Below, in pieces: positions 45,601 to 53,833 of a stretch of DNA of 64,000 nucleotides (positions are counted from its first letter, which is position 1; the number at the start of each line of letters is the position of its first letter). The DNA is taken from NCBI RefSeq assembly GCF_008312835.1, contig NZ_VSKS01000015.1:124001-188000 (forward strand), read 5' to 3'. Under the pieces are notes generated by a model. It worked only from the letters and a program-made list of their open reading frames with translations. It searched no databases and had not been told where the DNA came from. Source of the DNA: Streptomyces marokkonensis (GTDB lineage Bacteria > Actinomycetota > Actinomycetes > Streptomycetales > Streptomycetaceae). The position numbers were made by a program, and so were the translations under genes.

Positions 45601-45774
45601 GCCGTCGCCGCCGGGTTGGCCCGAACGGCCGTCACCGCCGGGGCGGTCCGAACGGCCACCACCGCCGGGGCGCCCCGGGCTACCACCTCTTCCGGAGCCA
45701 CCACCCTCACGATGATGTCGGAGCAGTTCCGGGGATGGTGTCGGTGTGACGGCATGACTGCTGTGGGAGGCCAT
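42613..45774 (-). CDS. Giant beta-rich protein of unknown function (partner of the 1497-aa protein)
   Basis: Protein of 1053 residues. A low-complexity Gly/Arg/Pro/Asp N-terminus (about 24-80, repeats like GRSGQPGGDGRHGRP) precedes a long globular body with RVVRPADMLVADIGLVNLR, LVGLPPQHILEEVV, LSLESLLDWERLVP, VSEVKRLFVAHKDEG and QAFWIELQDGVHDH. The C-terminal third is rich in beta-strands with alternating hydrophobics (SLFGGGGYFSMLVDAEKGIR, ALNLGVASGGVTVMAGVRFE), suggesting a beta-barrel, beta-helix or tail-fibre-like fold. No signal peptide, membrane helix or catalytic motif recognised. ATG 45774 has GAGGGGG eight bases upstream. It is the first gene of a two-gene operon. Function unknown. 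Confidence 0.85.
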   Translation of the reverse strand: MASHSSHAVTPTPSPELLRHHREGGGSGRGGSPGRPGGGGRSDRPGGDGRSGQPGGDGRHGRPRWRGPWRPWDRQPDRPDDDGAVGPFRVVRPADMLVADIGLVNLRSDGSRLVRREPAAPTLILVGLPPQHILEEVVPQQVDGTTVPLATVRAFTSGATQLVFSVPPEVDSLELSLESLLDWERLVPMTVPVVRPGTTPAELLGSVIEFPTRLLLTYDEPVNWACPPEPRSADGRTGVWHALLSGERGGDALLRALARADDRPSVPARFPLTTENLADLVTLTSRTELIDAAGAPIPLPSAPLRAEQFIATPLGASAHLHGAWEDMSPGAVAQLESIDTTWHDLAAYDHITGLGRDQFVRVVTRGFLSTGHPALLVSEVKRLFVAHKDEGIVAHLRREDRIVLREPEVRYGENTGFAHQGREMPFTELRVTDRVTPLLRTVWPRNAKKQPEPRQAFWIELQDGVHDHQFTVLATDREGRKVSFTMPLVFVPASRAGNWEELRDRYSQSETGVRDRVERSLGGQVMAMAQPPADAPGSTSHAVGRLKFEMTRKTAGGEHPLAGTLVVSGADVRVPALEPFAPKAGDVPVTFNHRYRDHGMAAHPARAYLDLVDAIGLEFASESVGGLARPDAGVKVITSQAGVVPDVFGNDPTAEIRNALGAAKLLGFIDLGALLGPIAAPDLDRLKQLGDREIQALLDDAGGTIPAPVLRVRDLADGAGKELRYVWKTRLEPPRTPPGAEPFPLDVNGAVLTLDARTVVSKDAGNKTSVEGRLRDIALQIAGVVRVEIADLRFRSVPGSKPDVSASGLEMRFLGDLRFIDTLRSALPADAFGSGAFVDVQPWGIRTGYALALPAIGVGVFSLANVCLKTELIIPFDADKVISFRFSVSERQRPFNVTVSLFGGGGYFSMLVDAEKGIREAEGAIEFGGAAALNLGVASGGVTVMAGVRFELRDGNVTVGGYLRCSGFLTVLGIVTVSVEFYLELTYEKNGSESVVRGRGTLTVSVTIAFFSKSVSLSLERSFSGAPGDPTFVDCFDRETHWEDYCLGFDGEP

Positions 45775-46059
45775 GAGGGAACCCCCTCGTGCGAGGGACG
45801 GGAAGGCAGGGCCGGTCCAAGGCCACTCGCCTCTCCCTTTCTATGGTGCGCCCGCGCGCGGAACATCACCAATGAGAACACCGGGTGCGCCGCGGCCCGG
45901 CTGCGGCCTGTGATCCCTTTGCACAAAGCCCCGGACGGGGGAAGAGTGGATTCATATCGACTCCGCATTCTTCCAGTCCCGAAGCTTAGTACCGCCGTCA
46001 ACGAAAACAGTCCGTCACGCGGGCGGGACAGTACGACGCCAAGCCTATCTGGAACCATT
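45775..46059. promoter_or_regulatory. Divergent promoter region of the giant operon and the repeat protein
   Basis: About 285 bp, AT-richer than surroundings, between genes pointing away from each other. On the minus strand CATAGA next to AAGGGAGAGG is a possible -10 for the giant operon. I do not find TGAC heptamers at 11-bp spacing here like those at 35207-35235. Confidence 0.4.
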
Positions 46060-47532
46060 ATGGCCAGGATTTCCCGGCGACACATATGTCAGGCGGCCAA
46101 CGCATCCGTTCTGGCTGCAGCGCTCGCATTGCCGGCAGGTCTGTCGATCGCAGCGGCCAATTCTCAGGGTCTGAACGGTGGAACCGCAGGAGCACCGGCT
46201 CAGACCACGGAGCCTCCACCGTCTCCTCCTGGACCGAGCGATCCGACCGGCCCCGAGACGCCCCCGTCACCGTCGGCGGACTCCGATCCCCCGATCGATC
46301 CGGACACGCCGACGGAGGAGACGACTTCTCCCCCCTCCACGCCGAACGGGACGCCCGACACCACTCAGCCGACGGGCCCCGGCACGACGGATGAACCGAC
46401 GTCCGACACCTCGCCGGAGCAGAATGCGGGCGTCGACGAGGCGACGACGAGCCTCACGGAGGAGAAGGAACGAGTCCCCGAGGAACTCACGGGGACCGTG
46501 GAAGCACTGATCACCATCGTCACCACGGTCGACAGTCCGGAGACGCTGCCACAGGACAAACAGGGAATCATCGAGAGCGCGGAGAACCTGTCCGTCGCAC
46601 TGGCAGCCATCAGCGACCCACGAACGCCTCCCGAGCTACGCAAGGAGTTGACCGCCATCGTGAAGCAGGTCACCGCGGCACTCGAGGCGTTCAACGCTCC
46701 AGGGGTGCCGCCGGAAGAACGATCCATGCTCATCCTGGTGGCCAAACGGACGACATCCACCCTGGACATGATCTGCGATCCCGATACGCCACAGGACGTT
46801 CGGGATCCAATGATCGCGACGGTGAAGGACACCACCTACGCGGCGATGATGAGCCACAGCGGGTCTCCAGCCGGCTCGACGGACGCGACCCAGCCGACAA
46901 ACCCGGGTCCCCAGCAGGACGTTTCGAACAACCTGGTGCCGGTGAGCTCCTCTTCGGAGATAGTGCAGGACCGGAGGACCCCTCCGAAGGAACGCGAAGA
47001 ACTCGCGAAGATCACACAGCAGGTCAGCGCGCTGCTGAAAAGGATCAGCGATCCGCGCACGTCGCCGGGGGATCGGTCCAAGGCCAAGAAGGAGCTGGAT
47101 GAGAAAACCTCTCGCATGAGGGACCAGCAGGAGGATTCCGCCTCCGCCCAGAAGCGCCCGGAGGAGTCGCTCGGCAAGGCCGCCGCCTTCTGCACGAGTG
47201 CCATCTTCGAGACCACCCGTGAATCCGACCTCATGGCCGGACTGGAGAGGCTGGTTCCCGCGCAATGGGAGGACGAAGGGGTCAAGGACTTCTGGAAGGC
47301 CGAGGAGAAGAGCAACGACATGCTCGAGGTCCTCGCCCAGCTACGGAACAACGAGCACACCCACGGTCCGTTCGAAGTCGTACCGCTCGTCACCGCACTC
47401 GCCGAGCTCGTCCCGCGCGACGAGCTGTTCGGGACTCTGGGCGGCTCTGCCCTTTCCTGCCGGCAGACTGCCAAGTACCTGAACGAGGAAGGGATCACCG
47501 TGGGTACCTGGCCCACGAAGACCAGCGAGTGA
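46060..47532 (+). CDS. Secreted protein with 27-residue helical repeats
   Basis: Protein of 490 residues. A Sec-type signal peptide (about 1-34, SVLAAALALPAGLSIAAANS) is followed by a Pro/Thr/Ser-rich linker (about 45-118) of the kind that spans the cell wall. Then come six copies of a 27-residue repeat beginning near residues 157, 185, 212, 239, 303 and 330, consensus DPxTPPxxRxxLxxIVxxxTxALxxI; example DPRTPPELRKELTAIVKQVT. The C-terminal domain (about 370-490, with two Cys) is globular and unknown. The repeats are predicted paired helices. ATG 46060 has GGAA six bases upstream. It converges tightly with the membrane protein gene (11 bp between stops). Confidence 0.82.
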   Translation: MARISRRHICQAANASVLAAALALPAGLSIAAANSQGLNGGTAGAPAQTTEPPPSPPGPSDPTGPETPPSPSADSDPPIDPDTPTEETTSPPSTPNGTPDTTQPTGPGTTDEPTSDTSPEQNAGVDEATTSLTEEKERVPEELTGTVEALITIVTTVDSPETLPQDKQGIIESAENLSVALAAISDPRTPPELRKELTAIVKQVTAALEAFNAPGVPPEERSMLILVAKRTTSTLDMICDPDTPQDVRDPMIATVKDTTYAAMMSHSGSPAGSTDATQPTNPGPQQDVSNNLVPVSSSSEIVQDRRTPPKEREELAKITQQVSALLKRISDPRTSPGDRSKAKKELDEKTSRMRDQQEDSASAQKRPEESLGKAAAFCTSAIFETTRESDLMAGLERLVPAQWEDEGVKDFWKAEEKSNDMLEVLAQLRNNEHTHGPFEVVPLVTALAELVPRDELFGTLGGSALSCRQTAKYLNEEGITVGTWPTKTSE

Positions 47533-47543
47533 CCGGGATGGCG

Positions 47544-48998
47544 TCACAGCCCGGCAGATCGCAGTATCTCGGCCACGGAGATCTCCGCATCGGCCCGGGC
47601 CCTGGCAGCTCCGTACCTCTCCAGTTCTCTCCTTTCCTCCGAGTAGTCACCCAGTCCGTAGAAGTTGAAGGGGACGGACGAGATCGAGGAGATGAACTGG
47701 TCCCCCGGGGACCACACAGCCGTCACGAAGCGCGGCTTGCGTGTCACGTTGATGAGATTGTTGTTGTGCCGCACCCTCCCTCGGTATATGAGCTGCTCCC
47801 CGCACACCGCCGGCTCGCAGTGGTAGGCCCTGTCATGTTTGTTCCACGAACGATGAGCGGATCTGAACTCCTGCACGTCGATCCTGCCGCGGTCCTTCCT
47901 CATGTATGCGATCTGCAAATCGATGCTCACGGTGTCGTATCCGACGTTCCTGGGAAGTTGAAAAACACGATTGAGAGCATATTCCTGCCCCACGTCGAGC
48001 GAGTTGCCGATTTCGTAGAAGCTTCCACTGCTGATCGTGGTGTACTCGAGCTGGTCGACGTAGAGCTCAGCCTCTCCCTCACGCGCACCGTACCGTTCCA
48101 CGCTCTCCCTCCACTCCGGCATCAGGTCCCCTTCGCCCCGCGAGTACACGGCGACCCTGCCGCGGACCGTGTAGATGTCGTTGATGATGTACACCGGGAT
48201 CCCTCCGGTGTTCTTCATGTAGAGCGTCAGCGGGACATGCACGTAGGGAAGTTTCTTGTCCTCCCAGGCCTTACCGAACTCCGCCTTCAGGATGAAATGC
48301 ATGGGGGCGGCCGCAGGCTGATACATAGTGGAATAGGCGAGACTGACAGCCGTCAGGAGGGCCGTGGCCACAACCCCGGCCGCGAATTTCTTGGGTTGCG
48401 GTACCCCTTTCCACGACTTCTGGCGCACCAGCAGGCACACGGCCCATATGGACCAGCAGAGAGCGGGCAGGTAGACGAGCAGGTAGCGCGTGTACTCCCT
48501 CTCCTCGAACCAGAGGAGAAGAAGGAGACTGTCGGTGGCCAGCACAATGATGGCACCGAGGAGGGTGACCGCCCCTGAGGCCCTGAACTGTCGTCTCCCC
48601 CAGTAGTCGAGGGCGGCGATCGCGGCAATCCCCAACACCACGCCCGACAGGACGAACAGCACACCCGTCAGCCGTTGTGCGAACGTCAGCGCCCCCGAGG
48701 CGTCCGGCCATCCGATGACCGCGTTGAAAACCATGGAAGCGAGCAGCCCGGCCATCATGAGTGACATGGTCGAGCGCCTTCTCCATGCGCGGTCGGGCCA
48801 GGTCCTGCTGTCACCCCCGCGCCAGCTCACGGATGCCGGATCGTCCAGATCCATGTCTTCCGGGTAGCCGAGACGCTTGAGTATCTTGCGCAGCGCGGCC
48901 GGTGACCAGGCGCTGCCGACCGTCTCGCCGCCGACGGTGACGCGGCGAAGACCACGACTGTCCGGCGACTCCACGACGACCCATGGACGGAGGCTCAT
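47544..48998 (-). CDS. Polytopic membrane protein with extracytoplasmic beta domain
   Basis: Protein of 484 residues, family not recognised. A 75-residue cytoplasmic N-terminus (LRKILKRLGYPEDMDLDDPA) precedes about six membrane helices (about 78-280), with the last leading to a 200-residue C-terminal domain. That domain is rich in strands and aromatic residues (HVPLTLYMKNTGGIPVYIIN, TTISSGSFYEIGNSLDVGQE) and has a Cys pair (YHCEPAVCGE) consistent with an oxidising exterior. ATG 48998 is the first Met of the conserved-looking part; the ribosome site is weak. Its position beside the repeat protein suggests a shared envelope role, not proven. Confidence 0.75.
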   Translation of the reverse strand: MSLRPWVVVESPDSRGLRRVTVGGETVGSAWSPAALRKILKRLGYPEDMDLDDPASVSWRGGDSRTWPDRAWRRRSTMSLMMAGLLASMVFNAVIGWPDASGALTFAQRLTGVLFVLSGVVLGIAAIAALDYWGRRQFRASGAVTLLGAIIVLATDSLLLLLWFEEREYTRYLLVYLPALCWSIWAVCLLVRQKSWKGVPQPKKFAAGVVATALLTAVSLAYSTMYQPAAAPMHFILKAEFGKAWEDKKLPYVHVPLTLYMKNTGGIPVYIINDIYTVRGRVAVYSRGEGDLMPEWRESVERYGAREGEAELYVDQLEYTTISSGSFYEIGNSLDVGQEYALNRVFQLPRNVGYDTVSIDLQIAYMRKDRGRIDVQEFRSAHRSWNKHDRAYHCEPAVCGEQLIYRGRVRHNNNLINVTRKPRFVTAVWSPGDQFISSISSVPFNFYGLGDYSEERRELERYGAARARADAEISVAEILRSAGL

Positions 48999-49218
48999 GA
49001 CCACAGACTCGAACCTCGGCCGGCATGGTGCACGCGGAGTTGACCCGATTGCCGTCCGGCCGGTCAAGGCCGCGGCCGGTCCGGATTGACGCACCGCAGT
49101 CTCCGGGGCATACGGGCACTCCGGCCGGAGGCCGCCAGCCTGTCCTCCACCTCTCACCACACAGGAGAAGTTCGGAGTCCGGACATCTGCCGGACCCCGG
49201 CGCGTCGGTGTCGAGGGC

Positions 49219-50535
<1,317 letters not shown>

Positions 50536-50871
50536 ATGAAAGGCTTCGGGAAGCTGAGTGCTGACAACAACTTCGTGCTGCTCGTCCGGGATGCGGACGT
50601 GATCGGTGGGGCTCTGCGTAAGGCCCTGGCCGAGGCCGCGCCCGAGGAGCGGCCGGGTCTGGAGCGCGCCGTCGCGCTCGTCGAGTCGGCTGCGGCGGCG
50701 ACCGACGCCGAGCTGCGCGCCCGCTGGGCCCGCGCCCGGCTGGCCGCGGTCGGTTTCACCGGAGATGTCGCCTCGGTCGCGGCGGTGAAGGCGCTCCGTC
50801 AGGCGGAACCCCAGCTGAGCCTGGTGGCAGCCGTGGAACTGCAGAAGGCCGCGGTGGCTCATCCGAAGTAG
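50536..50871 (+). CDS. Small helical protein of unknown function
   Basis: Protein of 111 residues, Ala-rich and almost entirely predicted helix (KALAEAAPEERPGLERAVAL, VASVAAVKALRQAEPQLSLV). ATG 50536 has AGGGTGA upstream. No known domain. No partner gene in the immediate neighbourhood. It keeps a coding-like base composition and a credible start, so I regard it as a real gene. Confidence 0.65.
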   Translation: MKGFGKLSADNNFVLLVRDADVIGGALRKALAEAAPEERPGLERAVALVESAAAATDAELRARWARARLAAVGFTGDVASVAAVKALRQAEPQLSLVAAVELQKAAVAHPK

Positions 50872-50914
50872 CGCCCGGGCTCGGCGGGCAGGTCGCGACG
50901 CCGCGCGGTGCGCC

Positions 50915-51065
50915 GTGTGACGGCCTGGGGCGGGAGGGGGGTGCTCTCAGCGCGCCCCCATCTCCACCGGCCCCTTCAGCCGCCTGGAGCAGGGGCGCGG
51001 ACCGCACCCCTCGCGCCGAGTGCTTCAGGGCATCGCCCGCGCGCTGCGGCTGCCCGGATCCGCGG
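50915..51065 (+). pseudogene. Frameshifted relic of an MmyB-type XRE regulator
   Basis: One frame gives DGLGREGGALSA, which fits the GLRREEVALLAG part of an MmyB-type HTH. In the next frame the sequence continues ISTGPFSRLEQGRGPHPSRR and VLQGIARALRLPG, which fits the following helix and its hallmark RLEQGRGPHPS. An in-frame stop (50918-50920) and the frame change show that the gene is dead. The rest of the 50872-51191 interval has no gene. Confidence 0.55.
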
Positions 51066-51191
51066 CGTGCACCACGGCGTCCGCCCGCGAGGCGGCCGGA
51101 GGTGGCCGCGCCCGGATCCTCACCGGCGCGGGAGAACGGACAGCGACCGACCGCACGGGGCAGTCGGCCTCGGCCTGCCCGTCCCTCCTGG

Positions 51192-52064
51192 TCAGCTCTG
51201 CCGGCGACCGCTCCGGAGGACCTTGTCGGTCATGTCGGCCACCTGCTCGGCCCGCGGGGCCTCGGCGTCGACCTCGGTACCGAAGTCCGAGAACTGCATG
51301 ACCGTGGTCATCTCGAGCTGCTGGGGGGCCGCGCCGCTGTCGGGCTTCGCGGAGGCGGATGCCGGGGCCTTGACGGTCATGTCGATCTGCTGGCGGCGGA
51401 GCCGGCCCTCGTCGTCGAGCCAGACCTGCATCGGCAGCGTCGGACCGAGCTGTTCGCGCATCTGATCGCCGCCCGGCAGCCGGGCGACATCCACCGAGAC
51501 CCGGTAGTGGGTGGTGTTCACCCCGTCGATCTTCTCGGTGCCGACCTCGGTGACGTCCTTGTCGGTGATCGCCTTGGCATAGGCCGCGGTCCGGGCCGGG
51601 TCACCGATCTGCTGGTTGTTCACACCCTGCTGCTCGGCGACCTTCCGCAGGTCGATCTTGATCCAGGGCTTGCCACCGGGAGCCTTCTGGCCCGGAGCCT
51701 TCTGGTACAGGATCTCGTCGACCACCCGCTGCTCCAGGCGCTCGCCCTCCGCTTCGATGGTCATGACGCTGTCGCCCTCGGCCAGATCGAGGACGCCCTC
51801 ACCGTCGGAGGTGACGGATTTTCCCTCCGCGGCCATCTTCATGCTGACCGTCATGCGTGCCGACTCCGCTTCGGCCGTCTTGTCGTAGGCGGCTCGTACC
51901 GCCGTCGTGCCCTGTTCCTGGCCGCTCCCCTCACCGGTGCTCGCGGCCGGCGACGCGTCGCCCTTGCCCTTCGGCTCACCGTCGCCACCGCATCCGGTCA
52001 GGACCAGGCTCCCCATGACCGCGGCGATCGTGATCGTGCCGGCCTTCGTCCCCCTGCGACGCAT
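51192..52064 (-). CDS. Putative lipoprotein, LppX/LprG-like
   Basis: Protein of 290 residues. A lipoprotein signal (GTITIAAVMGSLVLTGCGG, lipobox VLTGC-type) is followed by an acidic Ser/Gly linker and an alpha/beta domain (SARMTVSMKMAAEGKSVTSD, GTEKIDGVNTTHYRVSVDVA, MQVWLDDEGRLRRQQIDMTV). That layout resembles the half-barrel fold of LppX/LprG-type lipid-binding lipoproteins common in Streptomyces. Role: probably lipid or peptide binding outside the membrane; inference only. ATG 52064 with GGGG six bases upstream; ATG 52076 is a possible alternative. Confidence 0.82.
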   Translation of the reverse strand: MRRRGTKAGTITIAAVMGSLVLTGCGGDGEPKGKGDASPAASTGEGSGQEQGTTAVRAAYDKTAEAESARMTVSMKMAAEGKSVTSDGEGVLDLAEGDSVMTIEAEGERLEQRVVDEILYQKAPGQKAPGGKPWIKIDLRKVAEQQGVNNQQIGDPARTAAYAKAITDKDVTEVGTEKIDGVNTTHYRVSVDVARLPGGDQMREQLGPTLPMQVWLDDEGRLRRQQIDMTVKAPASASAKPDSGAAPQQLEMTTVMQFSDFGTEVDAEAPRAEQVADMTDKVLRSGRRQS

Positions 52065-52211
52065 ATGAAACCCCATCTCCTCTACGAGTCCGCTCGCTCA
52101 TCCACGCAAGAGCGATCCGGCGACCGGATACCCCGGGCAAGCGGGGAAACACCCTGCCTCATGGGGTAGTTGCGGACGAAGCGCGCCGGGTCCGGATACG
52201 TCCCGAGCCGG

Positions 52212-53210
52212 TCAGCGCGGCTCGGCCGGCCCGTCGGAACAGGGCGCGCGGCCGTACTGGGCGGCCATCGCGGCGGCTCGGTCGCGCAGGGAGACGCGCA
52301 ACGGCTCCGGGGCCAGGGCCTCGGCGTCCGTGCCGAGCTGCCACAGCGCCCACTCGGCATGTCGTACATCCTGGTACGTCGCTTCCAGCCGCAGCCAGCC
52401 GTCCGTGCCGGGTTCCGCGGCGCGGACGGCTACCGCGGTGCTCAGCAGGTCCTCCCGCCGCTGCGGGTTCACCCGGACCAGCACGGCGATGTGGCCGCCG
52501 GACAGGAAACGCGCGCAGCGCTCCCGCCAGGCCCGGTCCAGATCCACCCGGTGGGGTCGCCGGGCCGGTTCGGGGAGTTCCTCGGCGGCCAGCACCCTCG
52601 ACAGCCGGTAGGTGCGGTCCGCGCCGGATCGCGTGGCCAGCAGGTAGCCCCGGTCGCGCACGGTGACCAGGCCGATCGGGTCCACCGTGCGCCACTGGGG
52701 TGCCTGGTCCGTGGCCGCGTAGTGGATGCGCAGCCGGTGGCCGGCGAGCACCGCGCGCCGGATCACGGTCATGGTCGTGCCGGGCACCTCCTCAGTGGCC
52801 GGCCGGCGTGGGAGCAGGTCGGTCTCCGGCTCGACGAGGAAACGCCGGGCCGCGTCGCTCGCGGTGGCCCGGTGGTTCTCCGGCAGGGCGTCCACCACCT
52901 TGCGCATGGCCGAGGCGAGCGCCGGGCCCAGGCCGAACACCCGCTCCCCGCGGCCCGATCCGGCGGTCAGCAGGGCGAGGGCCTCGTCGTGGTTCAGTCC
53001 GGTGAGCTCGGTCCGGAAACCGGGCAACAGCGCGAACCCGCCGTGCCGCCCGCGTTCGGCATAGACCGGGACGCCGGCCGCGGACAGCGCCTCGATGTCG
53101 CGCAGCACGGTACGGGTGGACACCTCCAGCTCACGGGCCAGCGTGCTCGCGGTCGTCCGACCGCGCTGACGCAGCAGCAGCACCAGCGAGACCAGCCGAT
53201 CGGCGCGCAT
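52212..53210 (-). CDS. WYL-domain (YafY/DeoR-like) transcriptional regulator
   Basis: Protein of 332 residues. N-terminal wHTH (MRADRLVSLVLLLRQRGRTT, STLARELEVSTRTVLRDIEA) is followed by a WYL domain (IHYAATDQAPQWRTVDPIGL, TRSGADRTYRLSRV) and the C-terminal WCX-like part. WYL domains sense nucleotides or other small ligands. Divergent from the RidA-family gene, an arrangement frequent in actinobacteria in which the WYL protein regulates its neighbour. In-frame starts upstream of 53210 would extend into the intergenic region and are rejected. Confidence 0.92.
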   Translation of the reverse strand: MRADRLVSLVLLLRQRGRTTASTLARELEVSTRTVLRDIEALSAAGVPVYAERGRHGGFALLPGFRTELTGLNHDEALALLTAGSGRGERVFGLGPALASAMRKVVDALPENHRATASDAARRFLVEPETDLLPRRPATEEVPGTTMTVIRRAVLAGHRLRIHYAATDQAPQWRTVDPIGLVTVRDRGYLLATRSGADRTYRLSRVLAAEELPEPARRPHRVDLDRAWRERCARFLSGGHIAVLVRVNPQRREDLLSTAVAVRAAEPGTDGWLRLEATYQDVRHAEWALWQLGTDAEALAPEPLRVSLRDRAAAMAAQYGRAPCSDGPAEPR

Positions 53211-53344
53211 ACGAGGAACCCTAGCGAATACATGACCGAGGGTGTCGTGCTTTGTCGGCAGGCTCATGAGCACCGACGTCCGCGGGGGCGGCTACCGCGC
53301 CGACGGGGACGTTTTCTACTCCCGATGAATCCGATGGAGCTGAT

Positions 53345-53746
53345 GTGGCAGTGGAACGAACGGCAGTGAACCCGGTGACCTGGTCGGTGGGGATGGGGTT
53401 CAACCAGGGTGAGGTGGTCTCCGGGCACACCCGGACCCTGTACTGCTCAGGGCAGACCGCGATGAGCGGTGACGGAGAGCCGCTGCACGAGGGGGACATG
53501 GCCGCCCAGCTGGCGCTGAGCCTCGACAACCTGGAGGCCGTGCTCGGGGAGGCCGGCATGTCCCTCGCGCATCTCGTCCGGCTCAACGTCTACACCACCG
53601 ACGTCGATCTGCTGTTCCCGCACTACGGCGTGCTGGCGTCGCGGTTGGGCGCCGCCGGGGTGGCGCCGGCCACCACGATGCTCGGGGTGACGCGGCTGGC
53701 GGTCCCCGGCCAGATGATCGAGCTCGAGGGGACGGCCGTGGCGTGA
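53345..53746 (+). CDS. RidA (YjgF/YER057c/UK114) family protein
   Basis: Protein of 133 residues. The RidA fold is seen in TRTLYCSGQTAMSGDGEPLH, DMAAQLALSLDNLEAVLGEA and LVRLNVYTTDVDLLFPHYGV, with the late glycine-rich MIELEGTAVA. The catalytic Arg region (V-R-x-N-V-Y-x-T) is kept. RidA proteins hydrolyse reactive enamine/imine intermediates; this diverged member may have another ligand. GTG 53345 with GGAG upstream; divergent from the WYL regulator. Confidence 0.9.
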   Translation: MAVERTAVNPVTWSVGMGFNQGEVVSGHTRTLYCSGQTAMSGDGEPLHEGDMAAQLALSLDNLEAVLGEAGMSLAHLVRLNVYTTDVDLLFPHYGVLASRLGAAGVAPATTMLGVTRLAVPGQMIELEGTAVA

Positions 53747-53782
53747 GCCGGCGCACCGGCTGAGACGCCGCCGGACGGCGGT

Positions 53783-53815
53783 GCGCGCCGGGCCGCCCTT
53801 CGCGGCCCGGCGCGC
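53783..53815. terminator. Bidirectional terminator between RidA and phospholipase genes
   Basis: GCGCGCCGGGCCGC (53783-53796) and GCGGCCCGGCGCGC (53802-53815) form a perfect 14-bp stem with loop CCTTC, between convergent stops. Confidence 0.8.
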
Positions 53816-53833
53816 GTTCCCGGCGGGGCGGGG

